A DNA stretch of 26,419 nt, taken from positions 1 to 26,419 of the forward strand of contig SZWC01004989.1 in assembly GCA_023375785.1 (NCBI GenBank), given 5' to 3'. Each line of letters opens with the position of its first letter. Within the stretch, counting starts at the first letter, position 1. Origin of the DNA: Penium margaritaceum (taxonomy: Eukaryota; Streptophyta; Zygnematophyceae; Desmidiales; Peniaceae). The position numbers and the translations under genes are program-made. A model generated the notes under the pieces. That model had not been told where the DNA came from, ran no database searches, and saw only the letters and a list, made by a program, of their open reading frames with translations. This document shows positions 8,586 to 17,944 of this stretch, one piece after another.

Positions 8586-9456
8586 TGATCGGGTGGTGTA
8601 TGCTGAGGGGACTGGGATTGTGGAGATGTGGTTGGAGACCCCGCGTGGTATTGAAGTGGGAGTTTTCCATGGCGTGCTGTATGTGCGTGATGCTGCGTTC
8701 AACCTTCTCTCAGTGTCCTCTCTCACCAACACAGGACTGCGCGTTGTCTTTGATGATGACTATGGCTACATCCTCAACAAGGAAACAGGAGAGGAGTTGG
8801 CCAAGTCGGCGAAGGAGGGCGACATGTACCGCCTGCTGGGGGCGACCAAGATCCCGCGTGAACAGAGTCTTGCAGTAGTGGTGCAGGCGACAGATGGCAA
8901 GATCTGGCATGCGCGCTACGGGCACATTGGCATGCGTGCCTTGCAACAGCTTCAAGCAAAGCAGATGGTGCGTGACCTGCCTACCATCTCTAACTTTGAG
9001 CAGCAGTTATGCATTGGATGTGTGGAGGGGAAGCAACACCGCGAGGCGTTCTCTGGAGCAGGGGAGCGTGCAAAAGAGGTGTTGGAGCTGGTCCATACGG
9101 ACTTGTGCGGACCGATGCAGACCCAGAGCTTTGGAGGCTCTAGGTATTTTCTCACCTTCATTGATGATTTCAGCCGTTACACTGCTGTGTACTTCCTTTC
9201 CTCCAAGGACCAGTGCTTTGACAGGTTCAAGGAGTTCAAGGTCATGGTGGAGAACCAATCGGGCAAGAAAATCAAGGCGTTGCGTAGTGACCGCGGTGGA
9301 GAGTACCTGAGCAAGGAATTCCAAGACTACCTCGCAGCAGCTGGCATCAAGGCGCAGCGTACTGCGCCATACTCACCGCAGCAAAACGGTGTAGCAGAAC
9401 GCGCCAATCGTACCATTGTGGAGTCGCGCGCTCCATGTTGCACGCGGCCCGGCTGA
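8578..9456 (+). pseudogene. pol: copia pre-integrase zinc finger and integrase core, copy B
   Basis: Begins in the post-protease region (GDDRVVYAEGTGIVEMW). The HHCC zinc-binding segment shows IWHARYGHIG and QLCIGCVEGKQH. The integrase catalytic core follows: [19 protein letters not shown] (first Asp), [36 protein letters not shown] (second Asp) and QQNGVAERANRTIVES (Glu), the D,D35E triad. Integrase joins cDNA ends to host DNA. A one-base loss at about 9425 (gagtcgcgc against gagtcggcgc in J) shifts the frame and leads to a TGA at 9454-9456. Confidence 0.9.
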
Positions 9457-10827
9457 CCTACGACTTCTGGGCTGAAGCCGTAAGCACTGCGGTCTACATC
9501 AAGAACCGTAGTCCAACCAAGGCCCTGGAGTAGATGACACCGTACGAGGCGTGGTTTGGCAAGAAGCCGAGTGTGGGTCATCTTCGCGCGTTTGGCAGCT
9601 TGGCGCACATGCATGTGCCACAAGAGAAGCGGCAAAAGTGGGACGCGAAGAGTGCGCAGATGCTGATGATTGGCTACGACGTGGCAAGCAAGGCGTATCG
9701 CCTCTACGAGAGGGATACAGGCCACGTCATCATCTCCACGGATGTCGTCTTCAATGAGAGCAACGTCATCGGCACCAACATCGTGTGTGAAGAGGCAGCA
9801 GAACCAGCAGCTGACGAGACGGTTGGAGCAGAAATTCTTCCTGACCCAGTTTCTCGCGATCCTTCCTCTACTGTGACAGAGGGAGAATCACTCTACTCTT
9901 CCATGTCTGATGTTGCAGATACAGCAGCCTCATCGGTAGCACCACCAGTAGCAGCAGTTGTGCCAGCAGCACCGCGCCAGCCACCCGCTAACGCTCTAGC
10001 ACCAGGTCGCAGGTACCCTCTTAGGGTGCGTTACAAGCCTGGTGAGCGCGGCCATTTCTGGATGCTGCAGAAACCAGAACAGATGAACGTCGCAGTTGAA
10101 GCAGATTCAGATGAGCCAACGTCATACAAGGAGGCCATGGCTGCATCGAATGCAGCAGATTGGACACAAGCCGTGCAGCAGGAGATACAGTCGCAACTGG
10201 AGAACGGCATGTGGGAGCTAACTGAACGTCCACCAGGACGTAAGGTGATCAAGTGCAAGTGGGTCTTTAAGAAGAAGCGGGGAGCAGATGATAACTTGGA
10301 AAAGTACAAGGCGAGGCTGGTCGCCAAGGGCTACTCGCAGCAGGAGGGCATCGACTACACAGAAACTTTTGCCCCTGTTGCAAAGTTTGCCTCTGTGCGT
10401 ACGCTCCTCTCTTATGCAGCAGCTGAGGACTTCGTGGTTCACCACATGGATGTCAAGACGGCATTCTTGAATGGTGACTTGGAGGAAGAGATCTACATGG
10501 AGCAGCCGGAGGGGTTCATCATGGATGGCCAGGAGCACCTGGTCTGCAAGCTGCAGAAGTCGCTGTACGGCCTCAAGCAAGCGTCGCGTGCTTGGAACCA
10601 GAAGTTGGATGCGGCGTTGCAGTGCATGGGGTTTGAGCACAACGACTGTGACTATAGCGTGTATCACTGGCAGCATGAGCATGAGATCCTCATCATCACT
10701 GTCTATGTGGATGACATGCTCCTCCTTTCAACAGCATGTCTGCACTACAGGACATGCCATGCAGGAGCGCTTCCAGATGTCTGATCACGCATGACTGCAA
10801 GTCACACTCTCTCTCGCTGCAGCAGAG
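9427..10827 (+). pseudogene. pol: copia integrase C-terminus and reverse transcriptase, copy B
   Basis: After the frameshift the correct frame meets TAG 9531-9533 (GAGTAG where J has GAGCAG), then stays open from 9534 to 10784, the longest uninterrupted B frame (416 codons). It encodes MTPYEAWFGKKPSVGHLRAFG, a variable Ala/Pro-rich linker, [59 protein letters not shown] and the YVDD active site (VYVDDMLLLS). Near 10748-10790 it has small deletions, including a 35-bp loss between two GATC tetranucleotides, then ends at 10827. RNase H is absent. Confidence 0.9.
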
Positions 10828-10880
10828 TATCCTTGATGTAGCGGCTCTGCTGTAGCGAGAGAGAGCGTGACTTGCAGTCA
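10792..10880. repeat. Centre of a long palindrome: 36-bp arms, 17-bp spacer
   Basis: 10792-10827 and 10845-10880 are reverse complements with about 34 of 36 matches; the spacer is 10828-10844. The left arm is RT sequence of copy B, and the right arm plus spacer is RT sequence of copy C read backwards. Beyond this core the two copies continue to match outward, each after its own ~35-bp deletion. Confidence 0.9.
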
Positions 10881-11751
10881 CTCGAGATCAGACAACAGGA
10901 AGCGCTCCTGTATGGCTTCCTTGAACTCCTGTAGTGCAGACATGCTGTTGGAAAGGAGGAGCATGTCATCCACATAGACGATGATGATGAGCACCTCATG
11001 ACCATGCTGCCAGCGATAGACGCTGTAGTCACACTCACTGCGCTCAAACCCCATGCACTGCAACGCCGCATCCAATTTCTGGTTCCAAGCACGCGACACT
11101 AGCTTGAGGCCGTACAGCGACTTCTGCAGCTTGCAGACTAAGTGCTCCTGGCCATCCATGACGANNNNNNNNNNNNNNNAGTGCAGACATGCTGTTGGAA
11201 AGGAGGAGCATGTCATCCACATAGACGATGATGATGAGCACCTCATGACCATGCTGCCAGCGATAGACGCTGTAGTCACACTCACTGCGCTCAAACCCCA
11301 TGCACTGCAACGCCGCATCCAATTTCTGGTTCCAAGCACGCGACACTAGCTTGAGGCCGTACAGCGACTTCTGCAGCTTGCAGACTAAGTGCTCCTGGCC
11401 ATCCATGACGAACCCCTCCGGCTGCTCCATGTAGATCTCCTCCTCCAAGTCACCATTCAAGAATGCCGTCTTGACATCCATGTCGTGAACTTCAAAATCC
11501 TAAACTGCTGCATAAGAGAGGAGCGTGCGCACAGATGTAAACTTTGCAATAGGGGCAAAAGTTTTTGTATAGTCGATGCCCTCCTGCTCAGAGTAGCCCT
11601 TGGCGACCAGCCTTGCCTTATACTTTTCTAGATTACCATCTACTCCTCGCTTCTTCTTGAACACCCACTTGCACTTGATCACCTTACGTCCCGGTGGACG
11701 CTCAGTCAGCTCCCACGTGCCGTTGTCCAACTGCGATTATATCTCCAGCTA
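10828..11751 (-). pseudogene. pol: copia reverse transcriptase, copy C
   Basis: Minus-strand RT with [50 protein letters not shown] (cut to motifs MDVKTAFLNG and EEEIYMEQPEGF), KLQKSLYGLKLVSRAWNQKL and YVDDMLLLS. The frame is interrupted by TAG 11500-11502, TAA 11737-11739 and TAG 11749-11751, by the 232-bp duplication around the n run, and by a ~35-bp deletion just after 10880. The YVDD region is therefore present twice in the assembly. It ends at the palindrome centre. Confidence 0.87.
10933..11411. repeat. 232-bp direct duplication flanking a 15-n gap (assembly artefact)
   Basis: 10933-11164 recurs at 11180-11411, apparently without differences, on either side of n 11165-11179. Every other cop1 RT here has the segment once. 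This is the signature of unmerged contig overlap at a scaffold join. Confidence 0.88.
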
Positions 11752-13002
11752 CACGGCTTGCGCCCAATCTGCTGCATCCGGTGCAGCCATGGCCTTCTTG
11801 TATGACGTTGGCTCAACAATATCTACTACAACTGCGACGTTCATCTGTTCTGGTTTCTGCAGCATCCAGAAATGGCCACGCTCACCGGGCTTGTAACGCA
11901 CCCTAAGAGGGTACCTACGACCTGGTGCTGGAGCGTTAGCGGGCCGCTGGTGCGGTGCTACTGGCACAACTGCTGCTGCTGGTGGTGCTACTTCTCCCTC
12001 CTCTGCTTCTGTCGATGAGGCTGCTATATCTGCTATATCAGACATGGGAGAGTAGGATGATTCTCCCACTGTCATAGTAGAGGAAGGATGGAGAGAGACT
12101 GGGTCTAGAAGGATTTCTGCTCCCATGGTCTCGTCAGCTGCTGGTTCTGCTGCCTCTTTACAAACAATGTTGGTACCGATGACGTTGCTCTCGTTGAAGA
12201 CGACATCTCTGGAGATGATGACGTTGCCTCTATCCCTCTCGTAGAGGCGATAAGCCTTGCTTGCCACGTCGTAGCAAATCATCAGCATCTGCGCACTCTT
12301 TGCGTCCCATTTGTGCCGCTTTTCCTTGGGTACGTACATGTGCACCGGGCTGCCAAATACTCGGAGATGACCCACGCTCGGTTTCTTGCCGAACCATGCC
12401 TTGTACGGCGTCATCTGCTCCAGCGCCTTCGTTGGACTGCGGTTCTTGATGTAAACCGCAGTGCTCACGACTTCAGCCCAGAAGTCGTAGGTCAGCCGAG
12501 CCGCGTGCAGCATGGAGTGCACCGACTCCACAATGGTACGGTTGGCGCATTCTGCTACACCGTTCTGCTGGGGCGAGTACGGTGCGGTACGCTGAGACTT
12601 GATGCCAGCTGCTGCGAGGTAGTCCTAGAACTCCTTGCTCATGTACTCTCCACCGCGGTCGCTGCACAGCGCCTTGATCTTCTTGCCAGTCTGGTTCTCC
12701 GCCATGGCCTTGAACTCCTTGAACCTGACAAAGCAGTGGTCCTTGGAAGGAAGGAAGTACATTGCAGTGTAACGGCTGAAATCATCAATGAAGGTCAAGA
12801 AATACCTAGAGCCTCCAAAGCTTTGGGTCTGCATCGGTCCGCACAAGTCCGTGTGGACCACCTCGAACACCTTCTTTGCACGCTCTCCTGCTCCAGAGAA
12901 TGCCTCACGGTGCTGCTTTCCCTCCAAACAGCCGATGCATAACTGCTGCTCAAAGCTAGAGATGGTAGGCAGGTCGCGCACCATCTGCTTTGCTTGAAGC
13001 TG
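11752..13002 (-). pseudogene. pol: copia integrase and linker, copy C
   Basis: Contains [50 protein letters not shown] (second catalytic Asp), an in-frame TAG at 12625-12627 (CAG in D), then the Glu-bearing region near 12550 and ESVHSMLHAARLTYDFWAEVV. The C-terminal part (11749-12531) is an open stretch with MTPYKAWFGKKPSVGHLRVFG, DRGNVIISRDVVFNESNVIGTN (cut to VVFNESNVIG) and an Ala/Pro/Glu-rich linker. Amino-acid differences from B and D are more numerous than those between B and D, so C is an older or separate subfamily. Confidence 0.85.
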
Positions 13003-13658
13003 CTACAAGGTGCGCATGCCGATGTGGCCGTAGCGCGCATGCTAGATCTTGCCAGCTGTCGCCTACACCACTGGTGCAAGACTCTGCTCACGCGGGATCT
13101 TGGTCGCCCCCAGCAGGCGGTACATGTCGCCCTCCTTCACTGACCTGGCCAACTCCTCTCTTGTATCCTTGTTGAGGATATAGCCATAGTCATCATCGAA
13201 GACAATGCACAGTCCTGTGTTTGTAAGAGAGGAGACTGAGAGGAGGTTGAATGTAGCATCAGGTACATACAGCACGCCATGGAACACTCTCACTTCAATG
13301 CTACGTGGGTCTCCTACCACATCTCCACAATCCCAATCCCCTCAGCAAACACCACCCAATCATCACCCATAGCGATAGGACGGGGAGGGATGGACAGCAG
13401 CTGCGTAAATCACTATTTGTGATGTGTGAGGCTCTTGGTACATCCTGAGTCCTTGTACCATGCGAGATCCACCTTTTCTACCTGCGACATGTCAGACTTC
13501 GCCATGAAGAGACGGTCGCGCACCTCCTTGGCCAAATTCATGTTGCCAAAGTGGCGCACACCAGCCTGGTTTTGCTGCTGCTGCTGCTGTTGCTGATGCT
13601 GCTGTGAGTGCTGCTGTTGCTGCTGCTGCTTTTGCTGCTGCTGCGATTACTGCTGCTG
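13003..13658 (-). pseudogene. pol: copia protease and pre-integrase region, copy C
   Basis: Collinear with 8328-9000 of copy B. Stops cluster here: TAG at 13003-13005 and 13063-13065 (CAG in D), TAG at 13042-13044 (TGG in D), and two adjacent stops (AAATAGTGA) near 13415 where the intact copies read Lys-Glu-Trp. The segment 13066-13320 is open, with FHGVLYVPDATFNLLSVSSL and a variant of the ATKIPREQSL motif. The protease DSG position near 13450 is degraded. Confidence 0.8.
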
Positions 13659-14506
13659 CTACTGCTCCTTCTGGTCCCTCTTGAGCTTGAAACACTCCTT
13701 TTTGTAGTGTCCCTCTTTCTGGCAGTAGTGGCATTTGCCTTTCTTTCTGCCTTTTTGCTGCCCAGACTGCTGCTGCTGTTGCTGGTTGCATGAGCTCGTG
13801 GCCACAAAAGTTGCTTCAGTGCTACTGCTGCCATTACGCTTTGCTACATTGTGACGCAATTCCACCTGTACCAGGTCTGTACAGATGAAGTCGAGGTCGA
13901 GAGTTGGCTGGCACTCCAGCGTCTCTTGCACCGTGTTGTAGCTGGTTGGGAGTCCCCTTAGCAAGAGGAGGATGAAGCACGTTTCTTCCACAGGGATAGC
14001 GGCCGCTCGCAACTGCTTCGCCAGCTCCTTTGCCTTGTTTAGATACGCCTCCATCCCTTCACCACCCTGCATTTTCAGCGCCATCATCTTTTCCTCCAAA
14101 AGCATGAGGAATGCAGGATCCTTGCTCTCATACTTCTTGCACGTGTCCCACCCCTCCTTTGTACTAGCCTTGTCACTCACGTACTGAAGATGCGGGTTGG
14201 AGATGGTGTTGACAAGCAACCTGTAGGCATGCCTGTCCTTCTTTTTCCACTCCTCATACGTCGCTGGTACAGTTGCAGAAGAACCTGCATCAGCTGCACC
14301 CTTTTGCAACGTCTTCCCTGCCACCACGTGCGCTACGGTGATGCTTTTTGCCTGTGGAACTGGAGCCGGCTCGTCGCCGCTCACCACCTCCCACAAGCCC
14401 CTCTCCTCCAAAAAGGGCGGGTATGGATCTTCCAAAACGTGAAGTTGGCGCGTCCCTCCAGCCTTTCCAAAAGCTTGGCTGCTGTTACAACGCCAGCTGC
14501 TGCCAT
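13659..14506 (-). pseudogene. gag: copia Gag with zinc knuckle, copy C
   Basis: ATG at 14504-14506 is retained. A one-base loss in the A/G run near 14411 shifts the frame shortly after the start; the main open part then runs from about 14435 to TAG 13659-13661. It holds the UBN2-type core (LEEKMMALKMQGGEGMEAYL, FILLLLRGLPTSYN) and an intact CCHC knuckle CHYCQKEGHYKKEC. Near 14143 three bases are missing relative to A and B (in frame). The Gln tract is interrupted by TAG 13659-13661 and TAA 13647-13649, at positions different from the TAG of A and B. Confidence 0.87.
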
Positions 14507-15138
14507 TTTGAGCCTTGGTGATGCTCAGTGCTGCCCTTGGATGGCGGCGCTACCCCTGCTTCTGCTGTTGCTTCTGCCATAAATCTGTCTGACAGAAAAT
14601 GGACTGTAGATGCCAACAGACTGGGGATTTCGAAAACCTTAGCCCAGCACTGGAAAATTCAGCTCAAAACCTTTCAGATCGACCCATAAAACAGGGTCAT
14701 CAACAGGGGATTTCAAAAGATATGTCCTCTTGAACACAGGGTATGCTTGTGCTCCTACTCCAACTCAGACCAGCCAGCTTGTAAACGGCGTTTCTCCCAA
14801 ACGAATCAATGGAATGCAAATATGTTTGCACCAATACAAAGCTTAGGAAAAATACTACAATTTGCATGTGTCACTTTTTAAATCTGACAAAGAAACTAGA
14901 GAGATATGGTCATCACAAGGCGACTGTCTTATTCAGAGAGAAGAGTGTAGCCCTGGTTGACCTCGTTTTGAGCATAACTCTCAATCCGACTGTTGGATCT
15001 TCGCGATCTTGGACTCGTTGGAAAGCTTGTCTCTTCAACTTGAAGAACCATGGTCAATCGTCAAATTTGGTGAAGGTTTCACCCCAACCTGTCACTCTCA
15101 AAGTGACGGCCTGTGTTGGCTGAAAGTGGCAGAACTTG
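14507..15138 (-). other. cop1 5' leader, copy C
   Basis: Non-coding, collinear with the leaders of A and B; the 13-nt palindrome is at 14584-14596. No gene is seen. Confidence 0.8.
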
Positions 15139-15150
15139 GCTCTGATACCA
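15139..15150 (-). other. Primer-binding site, copy C
   Basis: TGGTATCAGAGC on the minus strand, two bases from the LTR edge at 15153. Confidence 0.92.
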
Positions 15151-15152
15151 AA

Positions 15153-15890
15153 AGTTGGAACTTGACGAGGGAGGGAGCCTTGGAGCAGCGAGCATGTGTG
15201 ATTGGAAGGGCATAATTTGTGCTGAAGAATGGTAATTCAATCACTCAAAATGATGGAGTACATATAGTGCTAGAGCTTGGGCAAGTCAGCCCTCTCACAA
15301 GCCATACCACTTAGCCATGGAGGCTAAGGCTCACACACTAGAGTCCATAATCTCATACAAAGGGGGAAATCTGCCTAGCAATCAGGCTGACTACTCACAC
15401 ACGACCTAGAGAGCTAGAGAATACTCTCATGGCACACTCCTAGTGGTCACATAACCCACAAACCCATGGAGAATCGCCATGTGTCCATGGCTAGCACACA
15501 AGGATCTCACCTTACGTAAAAAGTAAAGAAAGGTACCTTTATCCTAGTCAGCACACTCTGACAAGGCAATCCTAAGACCAAGGACCTTTTTGGATATTTC
15601 TCCCATCAGGTCTTCACCCTGGACCTCTTGCCTTTTTCTTTTCTCAGGCTAAGGCATGGAGCCATCACCCATGCCCTCCCAGACATCAGCGGTCCATGAC
15701 CCCTGAAACTTTGAAAATTCATATCTCCCAATCTGACCGTTGGATCGGCCTGAAATTTTGACCGTAGTCATATCGCCATCTAATCTTTTTAATGGTGAAG
15801 TCAAATTGACGATCAGAGCAGGCATCTGGTACTTTTCTGGAACTTGCTCCTGTGGACTTGAAACCGAGGTGGATGGCTCTTTTCCCAGTA
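15153..15890 (-). repeat. cop1 LTR L5: 5' LTR of element EC
   Basis: 738 bp; both termini have decayed (AGTTGG at the inner edge, CCCAGTA at the outer edge). It shares with L2 the variants agtgctagag, caaagggggaaat and gccatctaatctt. It is followed directly by ATTTA, the partner of the duplication at 3140-3144. Confidence 0.9.
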
Positions 15891-15895
15891 ATTTA
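15891..15895. other. Target-site duplication ATTTA (right) of element EC
   Basis: Directly after L5. The sequence that follows (ggcagggggaattacgcaatcc region) continues the cop2 LTR that breaks off at 3144; the intact cop2 3' LTR reads through this junction at about 17850. Confidence 0.85.
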
Positions 15896-16266
15896 GGCAG
15901 GGGGAATTACGCAATCCAGATTGCCCCGAAAGTGGCTCATCCAAGGAGCCACTGTACACCTAGGCTAGAGGCTGGCTTTAGGACTTTAAGAACCCATCAA
16001 TTGCCTATCATTGAGTACAGTTTTTACCTTTGAGTCTCCTCACTGAGTTGTCCACCAGAGGCAGAGACTAAAGAAGCATTGGTTAGACTAAGTCCCAAGA
16101 GTTCACTCCTTGTGCGAAGGTGACCAGGTACTAAGGATACAATACAAGGAAGTGATTCCTATGAACTGCTCAGTGTGGAACCTTGGCTCTGAGGATGATA
16201 TCTCTTGGTTGCAATACCGAGAGCGGTTGGCGGGAACCATTGTATCGGAACCCGTTTTCTAGACCG
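15896..16266 (+). repeat. cop2 LTR fragment: right part of the split 5' LTR of element G
   Basis: Collinear with 17855-18225 of the G 3' LTR (cccgaaagtggctcatccaagg, agtgattcctatgaactg, ctcttggttgcaatacc). With 2820-3144 it reconstitutes one LTR split by element EC. It passes directly into RT sequence at about 16267 with no PBS, gag or integrase, so the interior of G has a large deletion starting near the LTR end. Confidence 0.85.
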
Positions 16267-17408
16267 TTCCCTCAGGCAGGTTGACATGATGGAAGTGCCC
16301 AAGGGAGAGAAAGCTCCAGAGGGCAAGGTTTGCAAGGTCGTCAATGTACTCTACGGGCTCAAATAGGCCCCAAGGATATGGTACAAGGAGAAGGACGGTT
16401 TCATGGCCGGGCTCACCTTCACGCACTGCCAGAATGATCCTAGTGTTTATGTGCGGGAGGATGAGCAAGGTTTGATGCTGGTTGTGCTAGAAGTGGATGA
16501 CGTGATCACGGGTCCGCTCGAGTTCTACCTTGGGATAGTTATTCACCACAACCGAGCAGCAGGTACCATCGAGCTGAACTAGACCAAGTACTTCATGGAA
16601 GTCCTCAAGCGCTACAACATGGAGGACTGCAAGCCCATGTGCACACCTATGACAACATACATCAAGTTCTACTCCTCCATGAGCCCCTGCATGGAAATAG
16701 AACGACGTGAGATGGAGAACATTTCCTACCAGTCTGTTGTTGACAGCCTCATATATGCAATGGTAGGAATACGCCCTGGCATTTGCTATGCTGTGTGACA
16801 AGAGAGCAAGTTTGTGGCCAATCTAGGGCCACAGCACTGGCAAGCACTCAAGCGGATCATGCGCTATCTACAGAAGACCCGACACATGGGACTCCAGAGA
16901 GGAGGCCAAGAAGGATCTGGCCCGCTGCGGCTCGTCTGCTACATACATGCCGATAGGGGAGGAAGAATCGATGACAGAAAGTCCACCTCGGGCTTTGTGT
17001 GTCTCTTGAACAGTAGTGAAGTCTCTTGGGCAAGCAGAAAGTAAAATTGTGTCTCCCTCTCTACCGCTGAAGTAGAGTATATCCCTCTCTCCGAAGCATA
17101 CAAGGAGACACAATGGCTACGCAGTTTGCTTGCCGAGATGAAAGTGCCACAAACGGAGGCAACAAAGGTCCGCATCGACGGCAAGAGCGCCATGAAAATG
17201 GCACATGATGATGTCATCTCCCGACGGACCAAGTACATCGACATTAGATACCACTACTCACGACCTGGTTGCAAAGGAGATCATGGACCTGGAATACATG
17301 GAGACCAGGAAGATGCTCGTAGATTCCATGACAAAGGCGCTGGATAGCGAATTGCACTGTGCAGGCACTCGAGGGATCGGTATGATCAACGCAGCGAACG
17401 AAGACTGA
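16267..17408 (+). pseudogene. pol: cop2 reverse transcriptase end and RNase H, element G
   Basis: Starts in mid RT: GKVCKVVNVLYGLK, TAG 16364-16366 where copia RTs have Gln (GLKQAP), then WYKEKDGFMAGLTF and a degenerate active site EVDD in place of YVDD. TAG 16580-16582 follows. RNase H has the normal copia layout: LIYAMVGIRPGICYAV, ALKRIMRYLQKTRHMGL, DDRKSTSGFVCLLNSSEVSWASRK, TAA 17042-17044, STAEVEYIPLSEAYKE, DGKSAMKMAHDD and TKYIDIRYHYSR, with a shift near 17265, ending MINAANED at TGA 17406-17408. It is clearly a different copia family from cop1. Confidence 0.87.
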
Positions 17409-17529
17409 GGCCACGACTGTTGGAGAGAGGGCAGGTCTCACAACTAATAGACAAAGGTGCAAGGGACAGTTTGTTGACCTTATATGCCACTTGTCCATTG
17501 CTGATTTTTGGACAGGTACAAGACAGACT

Positions 17530-17640
17530 AGGCATGCACTGCTCCCTTGGAAAAAATCCCCTAAGTCTGGTCCTGATAGACAAGGCATGCACTGCTCCTT
17601 AGGAGCAAGTCCCCTTGGTCTAATCTGGATAGTATGGCCA
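17530..17640 (+). repeat. Two-unit 53-bp tandem repeat in the cop2 LTR
   Basis: Units starting with aggcatgcactgctcc at 17530 and 17583 each continue into a variant of agtcccctaagtctgg. The same pair is at 2826/2879, and a diverged pair lies in the inverted H LTR near 19390-19470. Confidence 0.65.
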
Positions 17641-17938
17641 GGGAATACTACGGAGGACAACTCCTTGTGGCTTAGACATTCTACAGTGAGTCTGTGGAGC
17701 GAGAGGTCACTGGGCCAAATCTTAGCGCGGTGACTAGTTTTCTTTGTGACCAAAAGGGGGACAAGAAGGTTCTAAGAGACATCTTTTAACATTCCAAGGT
17801 CCTTCTTGGTGGTTAGCGCCAATTGGCGGTCACAGGGAGTGCCATGTAGCTAGGGGGGAGGACGCAATCCACATTATCCCGAAAGTGGCTCATCCAAGGA
17901 GCAACTGCAATGCTTAGGGTAGAGGCTGGCTCCAGGAC

Positions 17939-17944
17939 TATAAG
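17939..17944 (+). promoter_or_regulatory. Candidate TATA box of the cop2 LTR
   Basis: TATAAG within ggactataagaacc. It is retained in the H LTR (minus strand, about 19054) and decayed to tttaag in the 5' copy near 15982. Function is inferred from position in the LTR and conservation. Confidence 0.45.

Larger units (their letters stand above)
6075..10827 (+). mobile_element. cop1 copy B: 5' LTR to RT, 3' truncated
   Basis: Plus-strand element with 5' LTR, PBS, leader, gag, protease, integrase and RT, ending abruptly after the YVDD box region. RNase H and the 3' LTR are missing. It lies inside the F/C element and joins copy C tail-to-tail at 10828. Lesions include loss of the Gag ATG (ATA at 7443), two TAG codons in the Gln tract, frameshifts near 8562 and 9425, TAG at 9531, and a 35-bp deletion at 10784-10787. 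Confidence 0.92.
10828..15890 (-). mobile_element. cop1 copy C: RT to 5' LTR (5' part of element EC)
   Basis: Minus-strand RT, integrase, protease, gag, leader, PBS and 5' LTR. Its first base continues the element sequence that stops at 6074 in copy F. Its 5' LTR pairs with L2 by shared variants and by the ATTTA duplication, so the 5' end belongs to element EC. F and EC probably recombined within their homologous pol. It is the most decayed cop1 copy here, with many stops, and it carries a 15-n gap at 11165-11179 with duplicated flanks. Confidence 0.88.

Noticed and set aside
13600..13800. Leucine-rich plus-strand frame that looks like a membrane segment
   Set aside because: It is the CTG reading of the Gag Gln tract and knuckle on the wrong strand.
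6075..15890. One giant foldback DNA transposon
   Set aside because: Each arm contains LTR, PBS and copia gag-pol in retroelement order, and the outer LTR of C pairs by target duplication with the LTR at 3145, so two retroelements explain it better.
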